Source of the DNA: Lonicera japonica
Taxonomy: Eukaryota > Streptophyta > Magnoliopsida > Dipsacales > Caprifoliaceae
Direction: 5' to 3'
NCBI GenBank assembly: GCA_021464415.1
Contig: CM038467.1
Location: forward strand, 46,685,715 to 46,749,714
DNA length: 64,000 nt
Below, in pieces: positions 25,514 to 38,800 of this stretch. Both the position numbers and the translations under genes were made by a program. A model generated the notes under the pieces. The model ran no database searches and was not told the origin of the DNA. It worked only from the letters and a program-made list of their open reading frames with translations. Numbering within the stretch: position 1 is the first letter of the stretch; each line of letters begins with the position of its first letter.

Positions 25514-26923
25514 TAGGGGCGTAGCTACAGTGTGGCGAGGGAGTGCGCGTGCACCCCTGGCGATTTCGGCTTTTTTTTTTAAAAAAATAAAAATATATAG
25601 GGACTTGTGTGCATAAATTTAGAGTTAAGGGTGTGTAACCCTAATAAAACTTAGGGGGCTTTTGGGAATTAGTAGGAAGAGTGCGTGAGTGGGTCAAATA
25701 GAACTGTGCCAATCAATTAGCCTCACTGCCTGTCTGCCTCAATACCCCCTTTTTACTTCCACCCATCTCCTTGCTCCGCACATGGGCGATTTTCTCCTCT
25801 TTATTTTTTTTTTCTGCTGCTCGCTTGTTCTCCACAACTCACACACAGGCACACAGCTGCGTAGCTGAGACAAAGACCGACGGGCTGTGACCAAGGCACT
25901 CGGCAGTCGGCACTGCAGTCTGCAGATCGAGGTTCAGATCTATTTCCTTTTTTTTTTTTCCTTTTACATTTAGTTTTAATTTTTAAATATGCCAAACTTT
26001 ATTAATATGCGTGAAATTAATTGTGGCTTAATTTTATTTTTTTCACAATTTTTTTTGTCTAGGCTAATTTTATATTTGATTTAGGTTTAATAAATTAATA
26101 GGGCTGATTTTTATTTTTTTTATAGTAGTGTAGGGCTGATTTATAAATAATTTAGGTTTAATAAATTATATTGTATATTAATTGTATATTAATTTAATTT
26201 TATATTATTAGATTATTTAGTTAATTGTATATTAATTTAATAAATGTTGAATTTATAAGGCGGAGTTTAGAATGAAGAAGTATTTTAGCAAAATAGGAAC
26301 AAGTTCCTCCTCCAGTCCTCAAAATGTAGGTGCGAGTTCTACCATTCCAAGTATGAATTCCGCTATTCCGAATGTTGATTTCAATCCTATAAATGTTTCT
26401 TCTAACTTAGAGGTTCAATCTAATCCGGGGTTGAGAAAAAGTATACAATCTTATGATCCTAATGATAGAGAAAATGTAAGACGAGCATATTTACAAAAAG
26501 GTCCTTGTCAACCAAAAAGTCATGATTTTCCTTGGACTGGTGAAGGACGTGGTAAGCGTAGATTTGTTTCTTCGTAGTTTAATGATTATAGTGATTGGTT
26601 AGAATATAGTGTGGCAAAAGATGCAGCGTATTGTTTGTACTGTTTTCTTTTTAAAGATCCAAATGGAATGCAAGGAGGTTGTGATGCATAATCGCTGCCA
26701 ATAGTGTGGCTTATATCGAGAAAGATGTACTCGAGTCTATCGATAATGAAGTTGTCATTCAACGATTTCAAAATATGAAATCTCGGAGAGGATTGTTGTA
26801 GGTAATTTCTTTATTTTAATACTTTTGTTAATGTAAGAACTCCATATTTATATCATTATTATTTGGACTTTGAGTTTCTTCTAATTGTGCACCCCCGGAC
26901 TAAATTTCCTGGCTATGCCACTG
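25514..26923 (+). mobile_element. Internally deleted hAT (Tip100-type) element nested in the foldback arm
   Basis: A perfect 8-bp target duplication ATCGGATC lies at 25506-25513 and 26924-26931. The ends TAGGGGCGTAGCTACAG and (- strand) CAGTGGCATAGCCAG are typical hAT termini. The left foldback arm (near 23365) gives the empty site. The element carries the transposase remnant at 26272-26800. Confidence 0.9.
26272..26800 (+). pseudogene. hAT transposase remnant (TTF-type/DUF4371 N-terminus plus a short C-terminal piece)
   Basis: The start is MKKYFSKIGTSSSSS. It contains the family block SYDPNDRENVRRAYLQKGPC and HDFPWTGEGRGKRRFVSS, then a TAG at about 26575 where these proteins normally have tryptophan. 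It resumes with DWLEYSVAKDAAYCLYCFLF. After GGCDA the frame jumps to a late block (VYIEKDVLESIDNEVVIQRF, then KSRRG). Most of the catalytic domain and the dimerisation domain are deleted. It derives from a ZMYM-like hAT transposase common in plants and is not functional. Confidence 0.8.
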
Positions 26924-26972
26924 ATCGGATCGATAGACTTTTGGAGTCAAACTTAGTGTTATATAATATAGA

Positions 26973-29047
26973 TTGATATTTACTTGGTATCTCTTAAACT
27001 AATTATAATTTTTATACCAAGTTATTTTGACTTAAATATGAAAATGAAATTTAATGTTTGCATTTATAGAGAAAAAGTTATAATTTTGGATTCTAATAGA
27101 GCAATTATTATTTACTTATTAAAAATTGATATTTACTTAGTATCTCTTAAATTAATTATTGTTTATATTTAATGAGTTCCTTTTGAGCCCAACTTTTCGA
27201 TAAAAGTTAGTATCTTTTAAAAATAATTTATTTTTCTTATAAAATGTGAAACTTAAAAAAAATGTCTAAGGAGTATTATTTTGTATTATATTCATGGTAC
27301 CTATTTAAACTCTTTCGTTAAACCATGACAGGGCATAGTATACAATACTTTAATGCAACAATTATTTTTAAGAAAAATATATTCTTATTTTCAGAAAGAT
27401 GAATGTTACTTTTAAGTCTTTTTGCAACATCTTTTTTTACCCTCATCAAAACTTAAATTATAAAAACGAGAGGCCCCTACTTAATTCTTACAAAGCCCAC
27501 ACCAAAGTTAATACTTCAGTGTATTTTATTGTTATTGATTTCGAATTAATAATGCACATGTATAGAAAATTATTATTATTACCAATTTCGAATTAATAAC
27601 ACACTTTTATACAAAATATGTGAATAAAGGTGATGCATGGATGTTGATTAAGGAACTGAAAAGGCCTGCTTTAATAATTTAGACCAAAGGTCGAGTAATG
27701 GGTTATTGCCCATTTCTCTCATGATAGTTACATTCAAAGTAAAAAAATTCTCTCATAATCATTTTAAAATTTAATATTTTCAACTAATGAGAAATAGCAT
27801 TATAATTCTTACAAACCCCACATCGTACCAATTAATTACGAAGTTTTAGTACAAAATTGCGTAAAGAGGAATATCATTATTATTAGGTTGTGAGAAATTT
27901 TATTTTTAAATAGATTTCATCCCATATTACCCTTGACATCTTATTAATCACGGGTATGCTTTTTAGCATATAATTCTAGAATAAAAATGTGTATCGGCTA
28001 AACTAATATCGATAGTTTGTAGTCTTTTACCTACTCAACTTTTTATTTTATTTTTACGGTTCACAAGGTTATATGCTGGTACTAATAGTTAGTAATCTTT
28101 TTACCTACTCAAACATTTTTTTTATCACAGTTCACAAGGTTAATTACATACTGATGCTAATGGGATATAACAATTGTGACCTTCTATGCATTTTTATTAT
28201 TAGATTCATATCTTGTATAATCTCAATTTGTATAAATTCATGTTTGTATAATTGACTATGTTTATCTCAATTTAAGTTAACTAGCTTTGTAAAAATGTAT
28301 TATCTTTCTATTAAAACTTTGTTGTGGAATTTCAATTTGTATGAATTTATGGAGTTTCTATTGTATACTATGCAAATAAATGTAAATATTATATTACTTT
28401 GTTTTTTATACCCTCCTCTAATTAAATTTTACTTTTAAGTTTAGTCATACAAAACAACTATAGTTATAGTTATACAACACCACTACTTAATTACCATTTT
28501 TTACATCTTAAATTTGACATACCCATTCTATCTGATGCTTGATCTATCTTAAAAATATTGTATTAATATCTTATTCTTTTATTTTTCTTTAAACAAATAC
28601 TAATTGAATATATTTTTATATATGTGTTAGATTTTCATACACTCTGGTGCACGATGGCCAGGCTATGTGGACAAAGAGACCTCAACATTTTGTAGGCTAA
28701 TGCTCTGGATGCTTAAGGAGAAGAATGGTAGCCACTGATTGATGATTCGGGCTACTTTTTTGTAAATGATTTTGGATATACTTGTTTTGTGAATGCTTTT
28801 ATATCATTTTTTGTATATTGCGGTCACATATTCAAGCAACCTTTTTCGTATATTATGGTAACATATTAAGGCAGTTTGGGGTCACCTATTTTCAAGCATA
28901 CAAACAGTTTTTTTTCAGATGTTGTCACGTACCATACTATCATCTTCTTAGTTTCTTTATTTGTTTAATTATTTTTAGATAAGTTTTATTTTATTCGATT
29001 AACACTTATTATAAGTTTTATTGTGTCTGACGGCACAAGTATATCTT
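26973..29047. other. AT-rich insertion-derived DNA
   Basis: This stretch is absent from unit B, where the sequence left of about 23316 joins directly to that right of about 29047. No gene is recognisable. A locally duplicated block (ACCTACTCAA ... TTCACAAGGTTA) lies at about 28025-28145. Confidence 0.5.
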
Positions 29048-29194
29048 AGTATGTAATAAGAAAAGGAAAGTAGAAAGAGTTGTGGGTTCAATTTTTATAG
29101 TGCCACATATTTTTCTTATTTGACTCTCTTTTATCCATATAGGCACCCTTGAAGACAAGTCATTGGAGAAGGGATTAGCATTTTTGACTAAATT

Positions 29195-29306
29195 ATCAAC
29201 ATGTACTCAAAGTGTGGCGATTTGGATGAGTTGAATTATATGAAAAGATGAAATCTGAAGGTGTAGAATTAATGGATGTTACATTTATCTCCTTGCTTCA
29301 TGCTTA
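29195..29306 (+). pseudogene. PPR gene fragment at the end of unit A
   Basis: It matches two blocks of the intact gene, around 54409-54450 (ATCAACATGTACTCAAAGTG) and 54541-54615 (CTTGAATTATA through TCCTTGCTTCATGCTT), joined by a deletion of roughly 90 bp. It ends exactly where unit B begins. It is non-functional. Confidence 0.85.
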
Positions 29307-32300
29307 TGTGGGGAAGTCATGAAGCATACATTTCAAGTCGAACAAAACTTATGTGGGGAAGTCATGAAAGTTGGACTTCAATTGGATTTACATTTACAAA
29401 TATAAAAAAGTAATTTTTTTTGGCTCATTCTTCAAATTAGTTAGTTATTCTAATTAGAGAAACCTAATTTATTTCTATGCTTTCATTGAATTTTATTGAG
29501 TTTTTCTTCTATAATTGAGTTATTTTTTTCCTCATTTTTTGTACTCTAAAAATTAATTATATATAGTCTTGGACGAACTCGAGATCTTAGTAGAGGAGAC
29601 GCGCAAATTAAAATTCTGAATTAATTTTCAAGGCACTAAAAAAATTACTTGTAGCATGATTTAAACTTTAGCAAAAGACTAATTTACACCCTTATTTGAC
29701 CACCAAATCATCATTTAATATTGTTAATTTGTTTTCCTTAAATTATATATGTAAATATTACACGCATTATATTTACAATAAATTTAATATCATATATAAA
29801 TAAAAAGATACAAAATTTCAAGCTACCCTCTTCCCCTCGACCACACATGGTGCGGCCGTGTATCCAGATGTATCCGGTTTAAAACAATATTACATTACTG
29901 TGGAATACCAAGACGCCCAAATCTTTTGTATTTCTATTTTTTCTCTTCTAATATGTTAATATCAGCTCAAGAGATTAACTATGTCTAATTATCAATAATT
30001 ACACATTATTATTTTTAACGTGATTTCACCCCAACTCCCCTCGAGCATTAGACATTTAATTTCTTAGTGTTTACAACTCCAATTTGAAAGGTAATATTAA
30101 GTTCATAAATTCCGATATTCGAAAAAGTTTTGAAAGTAAAACTTGTACTAAAATAAATATCTTACAAACCGTATTAAACACTTCGCTCCCAAAAAACATT
30201 AAAAATTTGATGGTACAATATAAATAATTAATTTCCACCAATTTTTCATTATATATATATATATATATATATGAATATCAATCATTTCAAAGTATCACAA
30301 TAGTCATAGTCATAGAAATATATTTTTTTGATGCATTTTATCAATAACATCGAAAATTACCTAAACATTTTATATATAGAAAGTTAAAAGCACAAAATAA
30401 TGATTTTTGCACTAGCATTTCAAGTCATGAAGCACTCATTTCTAATCAAACAAACTTATGTGGGGAAGTCATCCAATATGGACTTCAACTGGATTTAATA
30501 GAAACTAGAAATGGACGAACACATAATGTATATATACGCATTATTTTTTTTTCACGTACATATGTAATTTGAAATGAAAAAAATAAAACATAATATATTG
30601 TTGGTTCAATGGTAAAAGATCCTTATTTTTAACTTTAATAACGTGAAGGGTAAAATTGGACAACACAAGTCCAAAGGTTTAGTATCATAATCACTTTTGG
30701 TGCCTTCTGGTTTGATATAATTAAATATTTATTTATATGTACAAGATATAGAGTTCGTTTCTGGTACAGACCAGTCCGTACGGATTGATCATTTTTACGA
30801 CGGTTTTGCATGCACATTTAAGATGTTATAATTAACTAATGAACAACTAAATTAATGAATTATGAAATTGATAGAAATTTATTGAGGTTTTACACCATGT
30901 GTAACCTGAACTTTTCCCATATATAAAAATTAGTAATTAACTAATTTGCATTTCTCTTATAGAATTTTCAATTGGTAAAAATTACTATTAGAGATGTCCT
31001 TAGGGACTGTCCTTAAGCGGAGATGACGAATATATATATATATATGTGTGTGTGCGCGCAAAGAAATGAAATGATAGGTATTTTGCACAATACCTTATGA
31101 TCCAATGGCTCTGTTTAATAATTAGATCATCTCTACAAGAAAATAAAATAAAATCTAATAAGAAAACTAATTTAAACAATGGCAATATATTTCTATCAAT
31201 TCTTGGAACACAATCAAACAACCCTCTCTCTATAATTGGTAAAGTAGTAACCATGAGATCTCATAGATTTTAATTCCTCTCTAATACACCTATGTTTGAA
31301 CTTCCACATCCAAGTTAATTTGATAGTGTTTTGGCTTGTTATTAGTGTTTAACAAATTCCACGAATCCTTTTTTTTTCTAAGAAAAAAAAAATTATTAAG
31401 AAATGGCAATGAGTTATACAAATGGGTGTAACTCTCCCCAATATATACTAATTTGAACCTTTTCCACTCATGTGAAAAGTAAATACCCATACCGTTTGAA
31501 CTAAAACTTATTAGTAATAATTGCGTCTAGATGCAAAACCAGTATCGATCATCATAGTCAAAAGGTAGAAGAATACTACAGCCTCACATCATTCTTGTAT
31601 AACTTCATTTTTTATTCAAATTAATTAATGTAAACTCATATAAAAAAATTAACTATGCTCAATTATCAATAATTCCACACTCGAGCGGGATAGTACAATA
31701 GTAATGTCTAACCTTTATCTTTGTAAGACAAAATCTCGAGTTCGCCAGTGTTTCATCCTCTGTCAACTCTCTCATTATTCGAAACTCAAATATCATGTAT
31801 TATTTATATAAAAGAAATATATATTTGATCCCACAACTCCTCCGGCAATCTCTTTATACATGTTGGAAATAAAACAAAAAAGATATACAGAAAACTTCAA
31901 AAACAAAATTAAAATAAATTGACATTTAGTTTTTAAATCTCTACAACGCCAATTTCTCACTGATTTTACATTTCTTCACATGCGTTGTAGAGTTAGGTCA
32001 TATGTTGAACAACAATGATCACTGCTACCGATGATAAGAAAAATAATACATTTTACTGCAGACGTTTCCTCTATGTCTCGAATCTGACTAGATTGCTCAT
32101 AATTTAATTAAATTATTAAATAGAAAAAGAAAGAATATAAATAATTGAAGAATCCTAAAAAGTATCGTGGTTCAACAATTTACTTACTACAAGACTACTT
32201 TTATCATTAAACCTTTAAATGCCCCGACTCTTTGTGAGAATTTTATGTATGTTTTCAAATGTGCCTGAGGCTAATGTCTAATGAACTTTATATAATAGGC

Positions 32301-34192
32301 TGAGTACGAGAAATTGTTATGAAAATAAATACTATTGCAGTTAGTTAATTGAATTAGGAAACTAGTCCCTTTTTTTGACATAAGAACACCCGCAAAAAGG
32401 GCAAAATCAACTACAAACTGGACATATCAAACAAAACAAGGACCAAGAGAGTCGGATCAACATGATTTAAATTGACACACCACGAGCCCACTGAAAGCAC
32501 AATCTTGGCCATCCAATCCGCAACTTAGTTAGCCGATCTAAGAACCGAAGCAAAAGATAGAATTTCTCTTTTTCTTATTGGTATAAGTTCACTTGTTGGA
32601 CTGCACTAATTAACTTCATGGAGAGGCTGAATTAATCTAGTTTGGACCCAATTGTGAACCGACCCAATTGGACTTGCTCCGTGGATCAATTGGTGGGCTT
32701 CTTAATTTATGTCAGGCCACAGGCTATGGCCCCATTGAACTTTTTGGATCCAGGCCCACCTAATTACCTGGGGGGGGACATTCCAAATTTAAACCTCAGC
32801 GAGTACACAATTATTGTGGCCAGACTCCTCAAGTAGAAATTAGTTTCATATTTAATATGGTGTAGATATACTTGTGGAAATAAAAAAAATAAAAATAAAG
32901 AGGATATGTTGTATAATAATGATGTTTGGGAAAAAAATGGAAAGCAATCCATTGAACATAAGGACTAAATTGAAACACTTTAATAGATTAAGGCTTAAAT
33001 TGAGACAACAAATAAAACAAGGGGTAAATTGAGATCCGGTAAAAGGCAGAGGGTCAATTAACTTAAAAAAAAAAAAAAAAAAGAAGCTTTCTTTCCCATT
33101 TTGGACCAACTATATATAAGAATAAACTCCATATTTCAGTAAGTCATATATTTTACTCACTCTGTTTTAAGAAAATTTGCCTTTATATAAAAAAATATGT
33201 AATGCATTTAGGTGGCACAAATGTTTTGCAAGAGGGAGAATGAAAGGTATTCACTTAAATTGGTTGGAGATTGCATTGCTTTAATAGACGTAATTATAGA
33301 ATTTAATTACAAATTAAAACACCACTAGCACAAAAAAAATTAATATATTTCAAGATGGCTCTTTAGGTTAAGTGTATCTTTTCCCAATATTTACATTTTG
33401 AAAATAAATGCGCTCAGCTATGTATGTATATAGTTTGTATCCATAAAAATTTATTAAAGATAAATTAGTTAAAAAATGATTTTTTGAACAAAAACTCTTA
33501 TAACCTCTATATAGTAATAAAATTGATTTGTTGGCAACATTATTACTATAAAGAGGTTTTGTTGCATCTTTCCAATGTTTGTTTATGAAATTTTTATCTA
33601 TCCCATGTGCAAAGTTATTTTAGACATTCGTCTATATCTAATTGGAGACATTTTTGTATTCTCAAACAACCTAAAAAAAAAGTATCTGTAATGGTTCTTG
33701 CCTTTCTTCACATACGCACACATATATATATATATACAAATCATATAAGTAACAAGAAAAGGGAAGTAGAAAGCGTTGTGGATCCCTTTTTTATAGTGAC
33801 ACATATTTTCCCTATTTGACTCTCTATTGTTTATAGGCACCCTTGAAGACAAGTCATTGGAGAAGGGGTTAGCATTTTTCACGAAATTATTAATGATATA
33901 TTTTACCAAAAATATATCGCAACTATAAGATAAAATTGTGCCTTATGGTAATTAACCTTTTCACTTATTCCAACTAGATATATCACATGTAATGCATATA
34001 CATCGTTTAACTAAAATAAAAATTAGTACATATATAATAAATGGTACATAATTGTGCAATGGTAAAATGTATCATTTGCCACTTAGATGTCAAGGGTTCA
34101 AAATTCAAACCTTTGCTAGCTTACCTTTTTTATTTGAAGACTAAACAAAAGTTAAAAACACCAAATTTAATATTATAACGGTCAAGGACCAA

Positions 34193-34730
34193 TATATATA
34201 AGAATAAACAACCCAAATGACCACTAAACTTTTGATGTAATATCATTTTGGCTATCAAACTTTAAAACGAACCACTTTAGTCATCTAACTTTGGAGTGAG
34301 TACCACTTTGGTCATTTTTTTTAATTTGACTGTTAAATTAAACGGAATGAAATCATGTGCAATGCACGTGACTTTATTTAAGTATATTTTAATAATTTTT
34401 GTGATATAATTGCTCAAATTGCACTATTTGTTGAAAATATTGCTATGCTTTATATATTATATGTGTTCCATTTTGGCAAGAATTATCAGAGGGAATGATC
34501 GTTTTGTTGCAATATGACCAAAATGGCCTTACACGAAGTCATGTGCCTCAATGCATTAAATTTAATAGTCAAATTGGATGGAATGGTCAAAGTGTTGCTT
34601 TCTCCAAAGTTGGATGGATGACCAAAGAATTTCACATGATGGTCAAAGCAATATTCATTCCAAAGTTGATGGTCAAAGTGGTACTAAATTAAAAGTTTAG
34701 TGGCCATTTACACTGTTTATTCTATATATA
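34193..34730. mobile_element. Inverted-repeat element (538 bp, MITE-like)
   Basis: The left end TATATATAAGAATAAACA and the right end (- strand TATATATAGAATAAACAG) are inverted, and the pairing continues through AATG(A/G)CCACTAAACTTTT. The interior holds repeated GACCAAAGTGGTACT-like blocks on opposite strands. It is non-coding. Confidence 0.55.
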
Positions 34731-35324
34731 AATGAAAGGAAAGAAAATTTTCCCGATAAAATAAAGCGCACATTTACACCTAGTTCCATTGGCCCCACCC
34801 CTTTCTAAATCTAAATCAAGTGTATTTGCCATCATTATATACTACAATTCAGAGTACACACGATGCGTGTACACCCGCAGTATTAAACCCGATAAATATT
34901 TTCATAATGTTTAATTTTATTTGCATAAGTGGTAAATGGTTGTTATTACTATACTCAAAGACTCAAAGTTCTGGGCTCAAACCATAAAACAAGTTTTTAT
35001 TTTTGTAGTACTCCAAAAACTTTCGACGGGTACGGAGTAATGTGGTTTGTAATTAGCATTGCTCTAATTAATAGTATAGTTTAAACCTGACATTACCCGA
35101 AACATTAATAGCTCTTGACGGGGGGATTAACGGGTCAATCGAGTCAATGTCAACCCATTGGTTAATTGGTGGTGTCTTTTTGGGTCTATCTGACAATGAC
35201 CCGAACCTGATAAAAGTTTATCCCATGATAATTTTATGTTGAGTTATTTCGTATTATTGTGTCGTCTAATTTTTCCGGGTCTAGTCTCTATTTAGATTGA
35301 AGAAAAGAAAAAAGGGCCAACTTA

Positions 35325-35391
35325 ACAAAATATTCAAATTCGGGACCGTTTGGCATTTCTTTCCTCGCCATTATTTTCATGGATGAAACTA
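35325..35391 (+). pseudogene. PPR gene 5' end fragment at the end of unit B
   Basis: Near identity with the region just upstream of and including the PPR start codon (39660-39720 and 53150-53210). The ATG at 35383 is followed by only two more codons before the sequence diverges into a GGTTTCGGTTCGG-rich stretch. Confidence 0.85.
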
Positions 35392-35800
35392 GGGGTGTTT
35401 TCGGTTTCGGTCGGGGTAGAAATTAAGGTACCTCAAACCCAAACCAAATATAAAAATTCGGTTTCGGTTCGGTTCGGTTTCGGTTTCTAAATCTTCGAAA
35501 CCCAAACTCGAACCAAACTTTTCGGTTTGGTTTTATTCAGTTTTTACATATATATTTTTTTAAATCAATTTAACATAAAATATAATACTAATAGTAATGT
35601 AATAATGATTTATATTCAAATTAAAGTGATTATTTTTCAGAAACAATGAGCAACATATAAATACCATATTTTCTATTTAATTATAATTTTATTTGTACAT
35701 TTATAAGAATTAAACCCATTAAATAAAATGATGAATTATTTTTCTATCATGTATGTGATAAAAAAATCTTAGCGTTATGTAGTTAATTAAATTGTTAATT
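35392..35800. other. TTCGGTTCGG-rich transposon-end sequence and AT-rich DNA
   Basis: It begins AGGGGTGTTTTCGGTTTCGG with several TTCGGTTCGG repeats, a common terminal sequence of plant DNA transposons. The element is truncated, with no matching right end. Confidence 0.4.
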
Positions 35801-38800
35801 TCCTCCAATTTTTTATATTACAATATAAATTGTTAATTTCCTCCAATTTTTCATTATATACATAGATGAATATCATTCACTTCCAGTATTCCAATAGTTA
35901 TAAATAAATAAATCTTATAATAAAAATGCTTAGTTCACCTAACAGATTATTTGCGAGATAAAAGAAAAGCATTTTATCAATATTAACATGGAAGAATACC
36001 TAAACATTTTATAGAAAGGGAAAGGCACAAAATAATGATTTTTGCTCTTAATTAGATTCTTACCCCGCGTATCGAGTAATGAAGCACACATTTCTAATGA
36101 AACAAAACTTATGTTGGGGAAGTCATCCAATATGGACTTCAATTGAATTTAATATAAACTAAAAATGGACACACACACGTAATATATATGTACATGTTAT
36201 TTTTGTATATGTATGTATGTATTTTAAAATGAAAAAAATAAAGTAAATTATTGGTTCAATGGTTAAAGATCCTTACTTTTAAATTTGAGGTACCAAGTTC
36301 GAGCTTTATTAATAGTACGTTCTTTCCAGTATAATAATGCGAAGGGTAAAGATGAAAATGTTTGACATAACTAGATATATTGAACACATAATGCATATGC
36401 ATGCGTTATTTATACGTACAAGCAAAACTAAACATTAAAGAAATAGTGAGATAATTAGTTCCAAACCCATCACTCATCTAAAAAAATTCAAAAGAATAAC
36501 AATAAAAGTAAAATACATACATTGTACATATTTTGGTGTCATAACCATAATGCAGTAAGAAATGCATGGCAGATGTTAGGCATGCCACTTCCATTTTAAT
36601 AGTAATAGATAATATATATATATATATATATATTAGTCCCACTTTCTTAAAAATATCATGATAGGTACTTTATATAATGACCGTTAAATCATGACCCAAT
36701 GGCTCGTAAGTCGTATCTATTGGGAGTCGACTTGAAGAGCTTCCAGTCAAGTCCAGTTTTTCTAAATTCAAGGTAGCTAACCAATGGACCACTGTGTTGG
36801 GTTGCATGATCATTCCTTTATCACTTTATTTATTTTTTTATAATAAATTAATAATTCCACATTATTACATTGGGCGGGTTGGTAAGATGGTAATGTCGTA
36901 CCCTTACTCTTATTAGACAAAATCTCAAGTTCGAATCACGGTGTCCCATCCTCTTTCCCATCCCTCATTATTTAGAACTCAAATATCTGTATCTATGTAT
37001 TATTTGAATTAATTCGGGTTGGACCCAGTTGGGAACCGACCCAACTGGACTTGCTCCGTGGATCAATTGGTGGGCTTCCTAAATTAGGGCAGGCCACCAC
37101 CCATAGGCTATGGCCCAATTGATCTATCTGGATCCAGGTCCACCTAATTACCTCAAACATTCCAACTTTAAACACCGAAAAGTACAAAATTACCGTGGCC
37201 AGATAAAAGCTCATATCCGTGAGTGAAAACTTGTTATGCATCTAATGTAGTGTAGGTATACCTATGAAAATAAAAAAATATATATGTTGTGTAAGAATTA
37301 TTTATATTTATATTTATATTTATATAAAAGTGAATTAGTCTGACAAAAAAAATTGACTAAATTTCTAGCTTAATTTTTTTTCTGTACTTTTTTTTTTTAA
37401 GTTTGTATGCATGTGAATATATTAAAAGCATTCATGGAGTTAATGCAGTGCAAGGACAATTAATCAAGGTAATTTGAGTATTGTAGCTTTTAAAAAAAAA
37501 ATTGCTTGTGAATTTCACTATTAAATGTTACAAGAATATGTACAATCATGCATAGAAAATCAAATTTTAATTTGACTTTTTTTTTTTGTGAAATGATAAT
37601 TTAACTATTAATTGCCATGGTAATTTGTTTATTGTGGCTTTCCAAGAAAAAAATTACTTTTAATGATATATTGTCGTCCGATTTTTTCTTTTCTTTACTT
37701 TTTATAATGCATGTTGATCTAAATTTTACATTTTTTTTGTATTCTTCATTTATTCATAAATGTTCCTTAGCGTATTTATTCGTTTAGCAAATTTTTCGGT
37801 TTTGGATTATGTCTTTAAGTATTTTTTTAAAAGAATTTAAATGTTGTTTATATTATCGTACATTTAATTTTAGTAATTTGATGACTATTTAATTTGTCAA
37901 AAATTGTTTTTATTTCCAGCAAATGTAAATATTTTATATTTTTTCTTGATATTCATTGTAATTTATGTTTTATTGATTCTAATCTTAAATGAAATTGTCT
38001 ACCAATTTTTTCCTAAGTAGTTTTAGTTTTCCTATCTCTATCTTAAGATATCTTTAAGAATTTTGTTTTAAAATTTCATTGTCTTTTATTTAATTTAATA
38101 TGTATTATTGTAAATTTAATTTAGTGGTTCAATTTGGTTTTAATTTATTATTTTCTTTTCATTATATCTATTTTTTTGACTTTCTACTTTATCATTGCTA
38201 TATTTATTTATTTGATTACTAATTCTCATTATTTTTCACTATAACGATGTTATTCATGTTATATTACACATGCAACGCATGATTGATATACTAGTGTTTG
38301 GGAAAAAGATGGAAAGACTTTAATAGATTAAGGCTTAAATTGAGACAAAAAATAAAATCTGGGGTAAATTGAGATCCGGTAAAAGGAAGAGGGTCAATTA
38401 ACTTAAAAAAAAAAAAAATATTGTGTCATTCCCGGTTGGACTAGTTATATATAAGAATGATCTCCAAATTTTAATAAGTTATAGATTTTACTCGGTCTCG
38501 TCTTAAGAAAATTTGCTTTCATATAAAAAATTATGTAATGCCTTTAGGTGGCAAGAATGTTTTGCTAGAGGGATAATGAAAGGTGTTACTTAAATTGGTT
38601 GAATGTTGTATTGCCTTAATGTATGTATTTATAAAATTTAATTACATAATAAAACATTAATAGAGCAAAGAAAATTAATAGATATCAAGGTGACTCTTTA
38701 GGTTAAGTGTATCTTTTTCCAATATTTATATTTTGAAAATAAATACAGTCAGCTATTTGTGGATATATTGTCTGTACCCATACAACTTGATTAAGTTAAA

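Larger units (their letters stand above)
23318..26972. mobile_element. Foldback/MULE-type element with about 0.7-kb inverted arms, interrupted by a hAT element
   Basis: The left arm (23318 to about 23995) and right arm (about 24846-26972, minus the hAT at 25514-26923) are reverse complements with moderate divergence. Both begin TATATTATA(A/T)AACACTAAG and TTTGACTCC. Each arm carries an inward ORF starting MDERPKAF (23684-23998 on +; 25184-24840 on -), followed by a splice-donor-like site and a 28-bp repeat (2 copies left, 3 right). A third partial copy of the ORF motif lies in the loop at about 23995-24100. No transposase and no clear target duplication were seen. Confidence 0.7.
29310..35391. 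repeat. Tandem unit B of the PPR-locus array
   Basis: It has the same landmark order as unit A. It lacks the 18131, 22062 and 23318 insertions of unit A but has its own at 34193-34730. It ends with the first bases of a PPR gene. (TA)n runs lie near 30248-30271, 31030-31045 and 33721-33735. No gene is intact. Confidence 0.7.
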
